Of a stretch of DNA of 64,000 bases, positions 35,772-45,762 are shown one piece after another (within the stretch, counting starts at the first letter, position 1; each line of letters begins with the position of its first letter). The position numbers were made by a program, and so were the translations under genes. The stretch comes from Acetobacter oeni (GTDB taxonomy: Bacteria; Pseudomonadota; Alphaproteobacteria; Acetobacterales; Acetobacteraceae). Under the pieces are notes generated by a model that made no database searches, was not told the origin of the DNA, and was given only the letters and a program-made list of their open reading frames with translations. The stretch covers positions 1-64,000 of the forward strand of contig NZ_WOTA01000012.1 in assembly GCF_011516825.1 (NCBI RefSeq), in the 5' to 3' direction.

Positions 35772-36854
35772 ATGCGTATTCTATTAACCGGCGGATGTGG
35801 ATTCATCGGATCCGCCGTAATCCGGCACCTGATTGGCGGAACCGAACACTCAGTCATGAACGTGGACTGCATGACTTATGCAGCATCACCTGAAACGGTG
35901 CAGAGTGCCGCATCATCGGATCGGTACCAGTTTGCTCAGGTGAACATCTGTGATGCTCCGGCGCTGGCGGAACTGTTCACCACCTTCCGCCCCGACGCGG
36001 TGATGCACCTCGCGGCCGAAAGCCACGTAGACCGCTCTATCGACGGCCCGGATGTCTTTATCCAGACCAATGTCGTCGGCACATATACTATGCTGGAGGC
36101 AGCGCGCGCTTACTGGCAGACGCTGGGTGACGACGCACGCAAGGCTTTTCGCTTCCATCACATCTCCACGGACGAAGTGTTCGGCGCACTGGAACCGGGC
36201 GAACCGCCGTTCACGGAAACCACGTCCTACGATCCGCGCAGCCCTTATTCAGCATCGAAGGCCTCATCCGACCATCTGGTGCGCGCCTGGTATCATACTT
36301 ATGGGCTGCCGACTTTCGTCACCAACACCACAAACAACTACGGAATCTGGCACTTCCCGGAAAAACTGATCCCGCTGGTAACGATCAACGCGATCGAAGG
36401 CAAGGAACTGCCTGTTTACGGGAAAGGCGAAAATATCCGCGACTGGCTCTTTGTCGAGGATCATGCTGAAGCTCTCGTACGGGCCGTTGAAATCGGGATA
36501 CCCGGTGAGACCTACGCCATCGGGGCACGGCAGCCGCGCTCCAACCTTGAGGTCGTCAGAACCATTTGTCAGGTTCTTGATGAGCTTTCACCTGATCCGG
36601 CAGGGCCACGCGAGCGTCTTATCCGTTTCGTATCCGATCGTCCGGGACATGATTTCAAATACGAAATCGATCCCACACACGCAGAAAAATCGCTCGGCTG
36701 GAAAGCAAAACATAACTTCGAGTCCGGCATTCGTCGCACAGTGCAATGGTATCTTGATAACCATTCATGGTGGCAGTCCATACGGGAACGTCGATATACT
36801 GGTGAACGCCTCGGCCAGACCGTAAAAACAAAATCCGGAACTGATTCCAAATGA
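35772..36854 (+). CDS. rfbB: dTDP-glucose 4,6-dehydratase
   Basis: A 360-residue NAD-dependent dehydratase, second step of dTDP-L-rhamnose synthesis. The Rossmann motif is TGGCGFIGS (usually TGGAGFIGS). The catalytic region has HISTDEVFG and [15 protein letters not shown], then NNYG and [22 protein letters not shown] 35772 gives the usual N-terminus; a TTG three bases earlier extends the frame. It overlaps rfbA by ATGA and heads the rhamnose operon rfbB-A-C-D. Confidence 0.95.
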   Translation: MRILLTGGCGFIGSAVIRHLIGGTEHSVMNVDCMTYAASPETVQSAASSDRYQFAQVNICDAPALAELFTTFRPDAVMHLAAESHVDRSIDGPDVFIQTNVVGTYTMLEAARAYWQTLGDDARKAFRFHHISTDEVFGALEPGEPPFTETTSYDPRSPYSASKASSDHLVRAWYHTYGLPTFVTNTTNNYGIWHFPEKLIPLVTINAIEGKELPVYGKGENIRDWLFVEDHAEALVRAVEIGIPGETYAIGARQPRSNLEVVRTICQVLDELSPDPAGPRERLIRFVSDRPGHDFKYEIDPTHAEKSLGWKAKHNFESGIRRTVQWYLDNHSWWQSIRERRYTGERLGQTVKTKSGTDSK

Positions 36855-37750
36855 GTAAGACCCCACCCGTTCAGACAAATATGAAGGGCATTCTGCTGGC
36901 AGGAGGATCGGGGACACGCCTTTATCCTATGACCCTTGCGGCAAGTAAGCAGCTGCTCCCGGTTTATGATAAACCGATGATTTATTATCCGCTGACGACA
37001 CTTATGCTCGCCGGCATCCGGGATATCATGATCATCTCCACGCCGGCGGATCTGCCGCAGTTTAAGCGTCTCCTGGGCGACGGATCTCAGTTCGGTGTCC
37101 GTTTTGAATACCGCGAACAGCCAAGCCCCGACGGAATCGCGCAGGCCTTTCTCATCGCAGGAGACTGGATTGAAGGGTGTCCCTGCGCGCTGGTGCTCGG
37201 AGACAATCTGATCTTCGCCGATCATCTGTCAGTGCTGCTGCGTGCTGCCGCCACACGCCCAAAAGGTGCTACGGTTTTTGCCTACCAGGTTCGTGACCCT
37301 GAGCGTTATGGCGTCGTCAGCTTCGATGAAACAGGAAAGGCCCTGTCTGTCGAAGAAAAGCCCGCTTACCCGGCTTCGAACTGGGCCATTACAGGGCTTT
37401 ATTTCTATGACAATCGCGTTGCGGAATTTGCCCGTCAGGTCCGGCCATCGGCACGCGGTGAACTGGAAATCACCGACCTCAACCGCTTTTATCTTGAAGA
37501 GGGAAGTCTGCACGTTGATCGTCTGAGCCGTGGCTGTGCATGGCTGGATGCCGGCCTTCCGGAGAGTCTGATGCAGGCCGGGCAGTTTGTGCACACTATT
37601 CAGGCCCGGCAGGGGATGCTGGTCGGCTCACCTGCGGAAGTCGCATTCCGCATGGGATATATTGATGCCGATGCCCTGCGTGCTCATGCTGCGAAGATGG
37701 GCAAAACCGAACTGGGACGGATGCTCAGAGAACTGGCCGATCAGGGCTGA
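36851..37750 (+). CDS. rfbA: Glucose-1-phosphate thymidylyltransferase
   Basis: A 299-residue nucleotidyltransferase that makes dTDP-glucose, the first step of dTDP-L-rhamnose synthesis. The signature [14 protein letters not shown] is followed by the conserved [39 protein letters not shown] and [13 protein letters not shown] also match. The first ten residues are extra; an internal Met (MKGILLAGG) would match the common start. A strong terminator-like hairpin lies just downstream, before rfbC. Confidence 0.95.
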   Translation: MSKTPPVQTNMKGILLAGGSGTRLYPMTLAASKQLLPVYDKPMIYYPLTTLMLAGIRDIMIISTPADLPQFKRLLGDGSQFGVRFEYREQPSPDGIAQAFLIAGDWIEGCPCALVLGDNLIFADHLSVLLRAAATRPKGATVFAYQVRDPERYGVVSFDETGKALSVEEKPAYPASNWAITGLYFYDNRVAEFARQVRPSARGELEITDLNRFYLEEGSLHVDRLSRGCAWLDAGLPESLMQAGQFVHTIQARQGMLVGSPAEVAFRMGYIDADALRAHAAKMGKTELGRMLRELADQG

Positions 37751-37799
37751 TTTCATCGCGCAGACGCCGCGGATTTATCCCGCCGGTGGTCTGCTGCAT

Positions 37800-37836
37800 A
37801 AAAACACACCCTCAGGCATAGCCAGGGTGTGTTTTT
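37800..37836 (+). terminator. Terminator-like hairpin between rfbA and rfbC
   Basis: A perfect 13-bp stem, AAAAACACACCCT (37800-37812) and AGGGTGTGTTTTT (37824-37836), with an 11-base loop, ending in a run of T on the top strand. A and T runs on both sides make it potentially bidirectional. It lies in the 130-bp gap between rfbA and rfbC and could reduce or uncouple expression of the distal genes. Confidence 0.8.
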
Positions 37837-37880
37837 CTGTATCACAAAATTACCGCATTATTATTCTACGGAGCTGAAGT

Positions 37881-38441
37881 ATGAAGGTAGAACGCCTGGA
37901 AATTCCTGATGTCATTCTCATTACACCTCCGCGCTTTTCCGATAATCGTGGTTTTTTTTCAGAGACCTATAATATCCAGCGCATGATGGACGCCGGAATT
38001 ACACAGCCTTTCGTTCAGGATAACCAGAGCCTTTCACGTCAGAAAGGAGTCGTTCGAGGCCTTCATTGTCAGCTTGACCCGCATGCTCAGGGCAAACTCA
38101 TACGTTGTACCAGAGGTGCGATTTGGGATGTGGCAATCGACGCCCGAACCGGCTCTCCCACTTATGGTAAATGGGTCGCGGCAGAACTGTCAGAAGAAAA
38201 CTGGTCTCAACTCTGGATTCCGCCCGGTTTTCTGCACGGGTTTTGTACACTGGCAGAAGATTCAGAGGTGCAGTACAAATGTACCGGTCTCTACGATAAA
38301 GCTTCTGAACGCGCTGTAATCTGGAACAGCCAGGAACTCGCCATTGACTGGCCTGTTCAGCCCGGCGCTGCAGTACTGTCCGGAAAAGATCTCGAAGCAC
38401 CGGATTTTTCGGCTGCAAAAGACTGGTTTCATTACAAATGA
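37881..38441 (+). CDS. rfbC: dTDP-4-dehydrorhamnose 3,5-epimerase
   Basis: A 186-residue cupin-fold epimerase, third step of dTDP-L-rhamnose synthesis. Family motifs are RGFFSETYN, VQDNQSLSRQKGVVRGLHCQ with the catalytic histidine in GLHCQ, GAIWDVAIDAR, LWIPPGFLHGFC and YKCTGLYDKASERAV. Length is normal. It overlaps rfbD by ATGA. Confidence 0.95.
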   Translation: MKVERLEIPDVILITPPRFSDNRGFFSETYNIQRMMDAGITQPFVQDNQSLSRQKGVVRGLHCQLDPHAQGKLIRCTRGAIWDVAIDARTGSPTYGKWVAAELSEENWSQLWIPPGFLHGFCTLAEDSEVQYKCTGLYDKASERAVIWNSQELAIDWPVQPGAAVLSGKDLEAPDFSAAKDWFHYK

Positions 38442-39346
38442 CAAGTACAGATTCCGATACCCGCTCTATTCTCGTCACAGGTGGAAACGGTCAGCTTGCC
38501 ACCTCCCTTGCCAATCTCGGAGGGGAAAAGATCCGTCGCGTCGGGCGCCCGGAATTCGATTTCGAGCGTCCTGAAACAATTGAAGCCACAATCAAAGCCT
38601 GTAATCCCGCAGCGATCGTGAACGCCGCCGCATGGACAGCGGTTGATCTCGCTGAGAAAGAAGTTGCCGGCGCGGAAGCAGCAAACCGTGATGGCCCGGC
38701 TCTGCTCGCTGCCATTTGCGCAGAGCGGAACATCCCTTTCATCCACGTCTCAACAGATTATGTTTTTTCCGGGGATAAGGGATCACCCTATACAGAGACG
38801 GACGCCGTTTCCCCGGAAACTGTTTACGGGCTCACAAAAGCAGAAGGCGAGCGGCTCGTACTCCGCGCGGACCCAAAAGCAATCATCCTTCGGACTTCCT
38901 GGGTCTATTCCGCTCACGGCAAAAATTTTGTGCGTACCATGATCAGTGCAGGCGCCAGAAACTCTGTTTTGAAGGTCGTGGGGGATCAGCGCGGAAATCC
39001 GACCAGTTCGGATGATCTGGCGAAAGCCATTCTGGCGATCCTGGCTTTGATTGAGGAAAGCGGCTGGAAGGATGAATATGCAGGCATTTATCATGCCTGC
39101 GGCACGGGTGAAGCCACCTGGCATGAACTCGCCGTTGCAGCGCTCGAACAGGCAGCCCGCCACAGACAACGGATGCCGGAAATTACATCGATCCGAACTG
39201 AAGACTGGCCCACTCCGGCAAAACGTCCGGCAGATTCACGCATGGACAACAGCAGGCTTGCTCAGGTCTTCAACGTGTACATGCCGGAATGGCGTGAAAG
39301 CGTCGCGCGAACTGTGGACTCTCTGTTCGCGGAAAAAATATCCTGA
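38438..39346 (+). CDS. rfbD: dTDP-4-dehydrorhamnose reductase
   Basis: A 302-residue NAD(P)H-dependent SDR-type reductase that completes dTDP-L-rhamnose. It has VTGGNGQLATSL at the nucleotide site, NAAAWTAVDLAEKE, VSTDYVFSGDKG and the catalytic YGLTKAEGE. YHACGTGEATWHELA and RPADSRMDNSRL near the C-terminus are typical. It overlaps rfbC, and a glycosyltransferase gene follows after 45 bp. Confidence 0.95.
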   Translation: MTSTDSDTRSILVTGGNGQLATSLANLGGEKIRRVGRPEFDFERPETIEATIKACNPAAIVNAAAWTAVDLAEKEVAGAEAANRDGPALLAAICAERNIPFIHVSTDYVFSGDKGSPYTETDAVSPETVYGLTKAEGERLVLRADPKAIILRTSWVYSAHGKNFVRTMISAGARNSVLKVVGDQRGNPTSSDDLAKAILAILALIEESGWKDEYAGIYHACGTGEATWHELAVAALEQAARHRQRMPEITSIRTEDWPTPAKRPADSRMDNSRLAQVFNVYMPEWRESVARTVDSLFAEKIS

Positions 39347-39356
39347 ACGATATGAA

Positions 39357-39384
39357 ATTGCGTACAATATTGTAATGACGCAAT
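39357..39384. promoter_or_regulatory. Nested palindrome before the glycosyltransferase gene
   Basis: ATTGCGT (39357-39363) and ACGCAAT (39378-39384) form an inverted repeat whose 14-base centre contains a second palindrome, ACAATATTGT (39364-39373). It occupies the rfbD-glycosyltransferase gap and could be an operator or RNA hairpin. Role unknown. Confidence 0.35.
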
Positions 39385-39391
39385 ACATCCG

Positions 39392-40387
39392 ATGAGTGCC
39401 GCTCCCATAACCTCCGCTCCCTGGGTTCCACGCCTCATCGGAGCCGGTCATGATCCGACAGACGGACCGCCTGTCGCGATCCTGCTTTCGCTCTACAATG
39501 GCGAAACATTCCTTAACCGTCAGCTCGATTCGTTTCTTGACCAAAATTATCAAAACTGGATTCTGCTCTGGCGTGATGACGGCTCAGCCGATGCGTCCCG
39601 GGCAATTCTGAGAGCGTTTCAGGCAAACCGGGGTGCCGGCCGTTGTCTGGAGATCGATAGTGAATCAGATACGAATATCGGCATAGCAGCTTCTTACTGG
39701 CGTCTTATGGACTGTGCGCCCGCAGGACATCTGATTGCTTTCGCAGACCAGGATGATGTCTGGCTTCCGGAAAAACTGTCGCGAGGTGTCGCTGCTCTTA
39801 AAGACGTTCCCGCAAATACACCAGGCATGTATTTCGGTCGACAGATTCTGACAGACCGACAGTTGAAGCCGATTATGATCTCTCCCCCCATCACGAACCT
39901 TCGCGGCATTTTCTCCGCGCTCGCACAAAACGTTGCAACGGGTTGCACGGTCATCCTGAACGAAAAGGCCCTGAGCCTTCTGGACGCAATGCGGCCGCCA
40001 CCACCTTTTATTCTCCACGACTGGGCAGCTTATCTCGCTGTCTCTGCCGCCGAAGGAACTGTGTGCGTTGATGAGCATCCCGCCATATTATATCGGCAAC
40101 ATTCCGGAAATGCCGTAGGCGCTCCGTCTTCGTGGCTGCGGCGCAGTTATGCCGCGGCCCGCAGAGGTCCAACCGCATTTATGACAATTTTTCGTTCAAA
40201 TCTTGTATGGCTTCTCAGACACCGGGGTCTCGTAACCCCATTAACCACGTTACGCCTTGAAAAGCTGGAAAGAGGTCTAGCGGGAACACGCCGCGAACGA
40301 TTACAGTTACTGAGACAATTCCCTGACCTGACACGTTCCGGCTTTAGCGAAAAACTACTTTTCCGCCTGTGGTTCCTCTTTGGATAG
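39392..40387 (+). CDS. Family 2 glycosyltransferase
   Basis: A 331-residue GT-A-fold glycosyltransferase. The nucleotide-sugar site begins VAILLSLYNGETFLNRQLDS, with WRDDGSADAS and the DxD-like FADQDDVWLPEKL, as in rhamnosyltransferases acting on O-antigen or exopolysaccharide. A C-terminal basic helix region is present but no clear transmembrane segment. Position behind rfbBACD suggests it transfers rhamnose from dTDP-rhamnose; that donor is inferred. Confidence 0.9.
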   Translation: MSAAPITSAPWVPRLIGAGHDPTDGPPVAILLSLYNGETFLNRQLDSFLDQNYQNWILLWRDDGSADASRAILRAFQANRGAGRCLEIDSESDTNIGIAASYWRLMDCAPAGHLIAFADQDDVWLPEKLSRGVAALKDVPANTPGMYFGRQILTDRQLKPIMISPPITNLRGIFSALAQNVATGCTVILNEKALSLLDAMRPPPPFILHDWAAYLAVSAAEGTVCVDEHPAILYRQHSGNAVGAPSSWLRRSYAAARRGPTAFMTIFRSNLVWLLRHRGLVTPLTTLRLEKLERGLAGTRRERLQLLRQFPDLTRSGFSEKLLFRLWFLFG

Positions 40388-40434
40388 CCGGTCGCCGGCG
40401 ACCGACCTGTCAGCGCTTTACCTTCCCCTCTGTT

Positions 40435-40617
40435 TCACGATTCCCGCCGCAATGCCGTTCTGTTTTCTCCGGATGTGTCGGCCAGATCTTTCATATAACT
40501 GAGCAGCGATGCTGTGCGCGTCACCGTGAAACCAAGAGTTTGCAATGTGGTGAGCATATCAGGTGTCACACCGGCTTTATCACGCAGCAACGCGATATCA
40601 TCGTTCTCCAGATCCAT
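40435..40617 (-). CDS. Small hypothetical protein, 60 aa
   Basis: A short minus-strand ORF. From ATG 40617 it reads MDLENDDIALLRDKAGVTPDMLTTLQTLGF (in two pieces), a plausible helical protein, then KDLADTSGENRTALRRES. The frame is open further upstream to 40782, but that part is irregular and overlaps the corA leader. No family was recognised. It is convergent with the glycosyltransferase gene. Confidence 0.4.
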   Translation of the reverse strand: MDLENDDIALLRDKAGVTPDMLTTLQTLGFTVTRTASLLSYMKDLADTSGENRTALRRES

Positions 40618-40808
40618 TACCCATTTTCCCGCCTGCGCATCCCTGTCCGGGGATCTTTCATATATTCTTAACCGCAAAACGATTGACCAACGATTAAAGC
40701 CCTGTTCCGGCACAACGTTACAGCCACGGAAATTGATGATAGACCCCGACCTCATGCCGGGGTTTTTACAGCCTGTGTGCAAAGTGAAATCATCGCAGGA
40801 GTGGGTTT

Positions 40809-41780
40809 ATGTTTCTGGCTCACAGAACTGGCCAGCCGGCACGTGCCGTCGAAACGGAGGCCGATGCTGCCGGCGCTACGTGGCTTGATCTGATTGACCC
40901 GACCGATGCGGAACATGCTCTGGCAACTAAAATTGCCAGCCAGGATATTCCACGCCGTGCCAATCTCGATGAAATCGAGAGTTCCTCACGTCTTTTCACT
41001 CATGACGATGCCGTTTACCTGTCAACGCCGCTCGTACGACGGACGGAAACCGAACTTGTCTGCCCGCCGATTGGCTTTGTACTTACACCCAAAATTCTCA
41101 TCAGCGTCCGTTTTTCACAATATGCGTCGTTCGATATTGCAGCGCGCCAGCTTGCAGACTCTGCTACACCTCTGAGCAGCGATGACGTTCTGATTCTGCT
41201 GCTCGAGGCGATCGTAGACCGCCTGGCAGACGTCCTTGAGCATGTAGGACTGGCACTGAACCAGCTCTCGAGAGATGTTTTCGCTGGCTATAGTCCCCAA
41301 GCCGGAAGGATAGCTGCGTGGCAGCGTGCAATTCTGCGTCGCGTCGGGCACTCAGAGGATTTTTCCTCCCTCGTCAGAGACAGTCTGCTCGGTCTCGACC
41401 GTATCGCCATTTTTGTCAGTGAAACGACGAAGCACCGCCTTGCTCACTCTCTCACCACGCGACTGGCCACAGTAAATCGCGATATCGCCTCGCTTAATGA
41501 CTTTGTGTCACAGCAGTCTAATAAGGTTCAGTTCCTGCTTGATGCTGCTCTGGGTTTCATCAGCATCGAGCAAAACGACGGAATGAAGATTCTGACCGTG
41601 GTCAGTTTTATTGGTGTGGCGCCAACGCTGATCGCGGGTGTCTACGGGATGAATTTTAAGGATATTCCCGAACTGACATGGAGCTTTGGCTACTGGTACG
41701 CTCTGACAGCCATGGCGTCTTCGGTCATCCTGCCGCTTCTGTGGTTCTGGAGACGTGGCTGGCTGGGAGAAGTAAAATAA
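40809..41780 (+). CDS. corA: CorA-family magnesium/cobalt transporter
   Basis: A 323-residue CorA-type channel. A large cytoplasmic domain of strands and long helices (ATWLDLIDPTDAEHALATKI, LLLEAIVDRLADVLEHVG) leads to two C-terminal membrane segments. The signature YGMNF lies between them (VSFIGVAPTLIAGVYGMNF), and the second segment is followed by the basic C-terminus FWRRGWLGEVK. It forms a pentamer in the inner membrane and imports Mg2+ or Co2+. Confidence 0.92.
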   Translation: MFLAHRTGQPARAVETEADAAGATWLDLIDPTDAEHALATKIASQDIPRRANLDEIESSSRLFTHDDAVYLSTPLVRRTETELVCPPIGFVLTPKILISVRFSQYASFDIAARQLADSATPLSSDDVLILLLEAIVDRLADVLEHVGLALNQLSRDVFAGYSPQAGRIAAWQRAILRRVGHSEDFSSLVRDSLLGLDRIAIFVSETTKHRLAHSLTTRLATVNRDIASLNDFVSQQSNKVQFLLDAALGFISIEQNDGMKILTVVSFIGVAPTLIAGVYGMNFKDIPELTWSFGYWYALTAMASSVILPLLWFWRRGWLGEVK

Positions 41781-42384
41781 ACCGAAGTTCAGATATGCGA
41801 TTACTACAAATGAGATACCGCCCCACAGCATTGCTCATTACGGGGCTCTGAGTCCTGCTTCTTTCCGGACTGTCCGCAAAATCCGTCACGAAATCAGGCG
41901 GCGCGTTGCCATCCGCTGCCGGGTCCGCACAGCCTCTGATTGACCGATAGGAACAACCCCTGGCGTTATGGCGGATCATCGCCGGGCAGCACACACCGGA
42001 TTATCGTTGGACTGCGGCAAAGCGGAGAACACAGCATGCCGGTAGAATGTGCAGTTCCTGATCGCAATCTGCGGGCGTTGATGTTCGGCACCCTGTCCGG
42101 CTCGTTCGATATGCCAACAGCAGGCAGAGGGTCTGTTCACTGCCGGATGACCGTTCCCCTGAGTGACCGGATACTGCCTCTGGAGGGCATCTGCAGTCCC
42201 GGCACACCGGGAGGTTCGGTGGCCACCCGACAAACGCCGGTATTGCTCAGCGCACAGCTGAATAACTTCCTGTCGCCGGATACTTCAACTGCTGAGTACT
42301 GGCTGACTGCCAGAGGTTTTCCCGAAGCCTTTCACAAGGCCAGCTCCGTTCAGGCACGGTAATTCCTGCCCCGGAACCTTACGC

Positions 42385-42413
42385 TTGACAACGCCCGACA
42401 CTCCCACTACTCG
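42385..42413 (+). promoter_or_regulatory. Possible rho promoter
   Basis: A perfect -35 TTGACA (42385-42390) is followed after 17 bp by TACTCG (42408-42413), a poor -10. If used, it gives a leader of about 165 bases before the rho ATG, in line with the long attenuated leaders of rho genes. Confidence 0.3.
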
Positions 42414-42504
42414 ACTGTCCACCACTGGCGGCCTTCATCCGCCCAGTGCGTTCCTTATATCAGGATTTTCGCCATCAGACGCGGCACGTCAGTCCCGCGT
42501 TATG

Positions 42505-42523
42505 CTGTCCCGTTCCGGGACAG
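42505..42523 (+). promoter_or_regulatory. Hairpin in the rho leader
   Basis: A perfect 8-bp stem, CTGTCCCG and CGGGACAG, with loop TTC, 60 bases before the rho start. No T run follows, so it is not an intrinsic terminator. It may stabilise the leader or take part in autoregulation by Rho. Confidence 0.45.
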
Positions 42524-42583
42524 AACTGCGAAAGCCTTGATTCTCCCCGGTAGTCCCGTTTGCCACATCAAGGCGCATTTTAC

Positions 42584-43882
42584 ATGCATCTCGCTGAACT
42601 TAAGGCCAAAACCCCGGCCGATCTTCTTTCTTACGCCGAAAGTCTCAATATCGAGAACGCGTCGTCACTCCGTAAACAGGAGCTGATGTTCGCGATCCTG
42701 AAGACTCTGGCCGATAACGACCAGGCTATTTACGGCGAGGGGACACTTGAAATCCTTTCGGATGGCTTCGGTTATCTCCGCTCACCGGAAGCCAATTACC
42801 TGCCCGGTCCGGATGATATTTATATCTCTCCTGTTCAGGTACGCCGTTTCGGCCTCCGGACAGGCGATACGGTAGAAGGCCAGATCCGCGCGCCACGCGA
42901 CGGAGAGCGTTACTTCTCGCTCCTCAAAGTCAACACGATTAACTTTGAGTCGCCGGATGCCGTTCGCCACAGAATTAACTTCGACAATCTGACGCCGCTC
43001 TATCCGGAGCGCCGCCTGCAGATGGAAGTTGAAGGCCAGACGCCTCCGGAAGCGGAAACGCCGTCCAAAGGCAAAAAAAGCCAGCCGCGCGACTTTACGT
43101 CCCGCGTCATCGATCTTGTTGCACCGATCGGTATGGGGCAGCGCGCACTCATAGTGGCGCCCCCCAGAACCGGTAAGACTGTGATGCTGCAGAGTATCGC
43201 CTCATCCATCAGCGCCAATCACCCGGAAGTCTTCCTGATCGTTCTGCTCATTGATGAACGCCCGGAAGAAGTCACCGACATGGCCCGCTCCGTGCGCGGC
43301 GAAGTGGTCGCATCCACGTTTGACGAGCCGGCTCAGCGTCATGTCCAGGTCACGGAAATGGTGCTCGAGAAGGCCAAGCGTCTTGTCGAGCATAAGCGTG
43401 ACGTGGTCATTCTGCTTGACTCGATTACGCGCCTTGCACGCGCTTACAACACCGTTGTCCCGTCATCGGGTAAAGTGCTGACCGGTGGTGTGGACGCGAA
43501 TGCGTTGCAGCGCCCGAAACGCTTCTTCGGTGCGGCCCGTAACATCGAAGAAGGCGGCTCGCTGACCATCATCGCAACGGCACTGATCGATACCGGTTCG
43601 CGCATGGATGAAGTCATCTTCGAAGAGTTCAAAGGCACGGGCAACTCCGAACTGATCCTCGACCGCAAACTGGCTGACAAGCGCACCTTCCCCGCTATCG
43701 ACATCACCAAGAGCGGCACACGCAAGGAAGAGCTTCTGGTGGATCGGGCAACGTTGTCGAAGATGTGGGTACTTCGCCGCATCCTGGCGCCCATGGGCAC
43801 GATGGACGCCATGGAATTTCTGCTGGACAAGCTGAAATACAGCAAATCCAATCATGACTTCTTCGAAGCGATGAATAACTGA
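42584..43882 (+). CDS. rho: Transcription termination factor Rho
   Basis: A 432-residue RNA helicase that ends transcription at Rho-dependent sites. The N-terminal helical part ([21 protein letters not shown]) is followed by the cold-shock-like RNA-binding domain with [15 protein letters not shown]. The hexameric ATPase has Walker [11 protein letters not shown] with Lys198, [14 protein letters not shown] and the Q/R-loop region [23 protein letters not shown] 42584 matches the family start; an in-frame TTG at 42560 is less likely. A strong terminator follows the stop. Confidence 0.97.
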   Translation: MHLAELKAKTPADLLSYAESLNIENASSLRKQELMFAILKTLADNDQAIYGEGTLEILSDGFGYLRSPEANYLPGPDDIYISPVQVRRFGLRTGDTVEGQIRAPRDGERYFSLLKVNTINFESPDAVRHRINFDNLTPLYPERRLQMEVEGQTPPEAETPSKGKKSQPRDFTSRVIDLVAPIGMGQRALIVAPPRTGKTVMLQSIASSISANHPEVFLIVLLIDERPEEVTDMARSVRGEVVASTFDEPAQRHVQVTEMVLEKAKRLVEHKRDVVILLDSITRLARAYNTVVPSSGKVLTGGVDANALQRPKRFFGAARNIEEGGSLTIIATALIDTGSRMDEVIFEEFKGTGNSELILDRKLADKRTFPAIDITKSGTRKEELLVDRATLSKMWVLRRILAPMGTMDAMEFLLDKLKYSKSNHDFFEAMNN

Positions 43883-43889
43883 CAGTTAA

Positions 43890-43935
43890 ACGGGGCTCGC
43901 AGCAGCATGCAATCTGCGCTGCGAACCCCGTTTTT
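43890..43935 (+). terminator. Intrinsic terminator of rho
   Basis: ACGGGGCTCGCAGC (43890-43903) pairs with GCTGCGAACCCCGT (43918-43931) with one internal mismatch, followed by a run of five T. It lies eight bases after the rho stop, and also separates rho from the convergent SDR gene. Confidence 0.85.
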
Positions 43936-44024
43936 CGTCAGAAGCACAAAGAAAAATCCGCCGGACTCTCCCGATCGGTATCGGCGCGGGAATGAATACC
44001 CGCCGAAACTCCGGCACTATAGAT

Positions 44025-44975
44025 TCAGTCAAATCCAACGTCAGTCAGGCGTTCCGATACGTCCCACAGACGTTTCGCGATGTCAGGGCGCTGAGCAGAA
44101 GGCGGAATCACGGCGGGTCCCGGCGGCCCGCGCCGCTCACCGGCACCTGTCGGGCCGTAATACTGTCCGTCTTCAGCCTGAGACGATGCCGCTGCATAAA
44201 CAAAAGGTTCGGCACCTTCCGCAGCCGATTGCCCAAGCAACTGAAATGCAATGTTGGCGCCCAGTTCTGTCACGAGCGTCAGTACGCCGCCAGTCCCGCT
44301 GCCCATTCCGTTAACAATGAGCCGGGTCCGTGCCCAGCCCGGATGGGCGATACGGGCATGCAGTTTCCACCCCTCAATCTTTGCCCGCCGGGCAAGCTCC
44401 ATCCCGAACATGAGATTGGCCAGCTTGCTCTGATTGTAAGCATGAAACGGCACGTAGCGGTACCGGGACTGCAGATCGTCGAACCGTATCTGGCCTTTCC
44501 AGGCGGCCAGACTGGCGATCGCCACGACGATACCTCCGTCAGGCGCACACTCCAGAAGCGGCTTCAGGCGTGCCGTCAGCGCAAAATGTCCCAGATGATT
44601 GACGCCGAACTGGAGTTCGAATCCGTCTTTCGTTTCCAGGCGGCGGGGAGGCGCCATAACACCGGCGTTGTTAATAAGCACGTCAACCGCCGAAACACGC
44701 CCGGCCAGTCTGTCAGAAAATTCCGCGACGGAAGCGAGGGATGCCAGGTTCAGCGGTGCCGCTTCAACGCGTGCGCCGGGAACACGACTGGCAAGTTCCC
44801 TGACAGCCGCATCGTTGCGTTCCACATTACGCGAAGCGAGAATCACGCGGGCCCCCAGCAGAGCCAGATCACACGCGGCCTCAAACCCCAGTCCGCTGTT
44901 GGCGCCGGTAACCACGGCAACTTTGCCATCCAGCCGTTCGAGGGAACTCAGAAAAGAGCCACGTTCATCTGTCAT
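44025..44975 (-). CDS. Short-chain dehydrogenase/reductase
   Basis: A 316-residue classical-like SDR. The NAD(P) site is VVTGANSGLGFEAA, with NNAGVM, the serine in VAIASLAAWKG and the catalytic YNQSK. The sequence resembles the retinol dehydrogenase/protochlorophyllide reductase-like SDRs of wide substrate range. The physiological substrate is unknown. The start overlaps the stop of the DedA-family gene by ATGA, so they share an operon. Confidence 0.9.
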   Translation of the reverse strand: MTDERGSFLSSLERLDGKVAVVTGANSGLGFEAACDLALLGARVILASRNVERNDAAVRELASRVPGARVEAAPLNLASLASVAEFSDRLAGRVSAVDVLINNAGVMAPPRRLETKDGFELQFGVNHLGHFALTARLKPLLECAPDGGIVVAIASLAAWKGQIRFDDLQSRYRYVPFHAYNQSKLANLMFGMELARRAKIEGWKLHARIAHPGWARTRLIVNGMGSGTGGVLTLVTELGANIAFQLLGQSAAEGAEPFVYAAASSQAEDGQYYGPTGAGERRGPPGPAVIPPSAQRPDIAKRLWDVSERLTDVGFD

Positions 44976-45655
44976 TGTTTCAGTTCCGCTTCCATTCCAT
45001 GCACAAGCGCCGGATCATTTTCGGCCGCTTCAAGTGCTTCTTTTGTCAGCCGCTTTTCATTCTTTTTCAAAAAGACAAGCATACCGACAATAACAGCCAC
45101 GCCGATCGGTATGACGATCCAGGCAGCGGGTCCCGAGAGCCGGAGAGCTTCATGACCCAGATAATAGGTAATCAGACTGTACCCACCGGCCCAGCACAAA
45201 CCTCCCATGGCGTTGAAAATCAGGAAACTGCGCCAGTGCATATGATTCGCGCCGGCCATCAGAGCCACGAAAACGCGCAGAATGGCAATAAACCGTCCGA
45301 AGAACACCACGATACCGCCGTGCTGACGGAAAACGTATCGCCCGAGAAGCAGTCTCTGCGGTGTCAGACCTACTTTGCGGCCATGACGGAGGAGCAGGTG
45401 AAATCCGAGCGCCTTGCCGATCAGATAGCCGAAATTGTCGCCCATGATGGCGCCGGTTACACCTGCGGTTGCAACGCCGTAGATATTCAGTCTGTGTGTT
45501 GTCGCCGCATAGAGCGCCGCAGTGATGAGCAGGCTTTCCGCCGGAAGAGGCAGGCCCATGCTTTCAAACATCACGACGACACCGATCACACCGTAACCAT
45601 ATTCAGAGAGAAGCGTATCCAGATAATGTAACAGGGCAGAGGTTCCCGAATGCAC
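44972..45655 (-). CDS. DedA-family membrane protein
   Basis: A 227-residue inner-membrane protein of the DedA (SNARE-associated) family. It shows VVMFESMGLPLPAESLLITAAL, the conserved acidic motif in an early membrane segment, GDNFGYLIGKALG and the arginine motif FFGRFIAILRVFVALMAG. DedA proteins flip lipid carriers or phospholipids and help maintain the membrane potential. The gene is divergent from the S9 peptidase gene and coupled to the SDR gene. Confidence 0.92.
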   Translation of the reverse strand: MHSGTSALLHYLDTLLSEYGYGVIGVVVMFESMGLPLPAESLLITAALYAATTHRLNIYGVATAGVTGAIMGDNFGYLIGKALGFHLLLRHGRKVGLTPQRLLLGRYVFRQHGGIVVFFGRFIAILRVFVALMAGANHMHWRSFLIFNAMGGLCWAGGYSLITYYLGHEALRLSGPAAWIVIPIGVAVIVGMLVFLKKNEKRLTKEALEAAENDPALVHGMEAELKQ

Positions 45656-45762
45656 AATAAAGGAGCCCTGAGGAACCGTCTGGACACGGGACTGTCAAGC
45701 CTGCAAACCATTATCAACATTTTATAAATAACGCGCAGGGCGGCGCAGACATCGGAGGCCTC

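Larger units (their letters stand above)
41781..42583. other. Long gap between corA and rho, no convincing gene
   Basis: About 800 bp. A plus-strand frame from ATG 42036 to 42362 (about 108 codons) and a minus-strand frame at 41976-42233 exist, but neither has residues resembling a known protein nor a clear ribosome binding site. A consensus TTGACA at 42385-42390 and a perfect hairpin at 42505-42523 lie near the right end and probably belong to the rho promoter and leader. The left part may contain degraded coding DNA. Confidence 0.45.
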
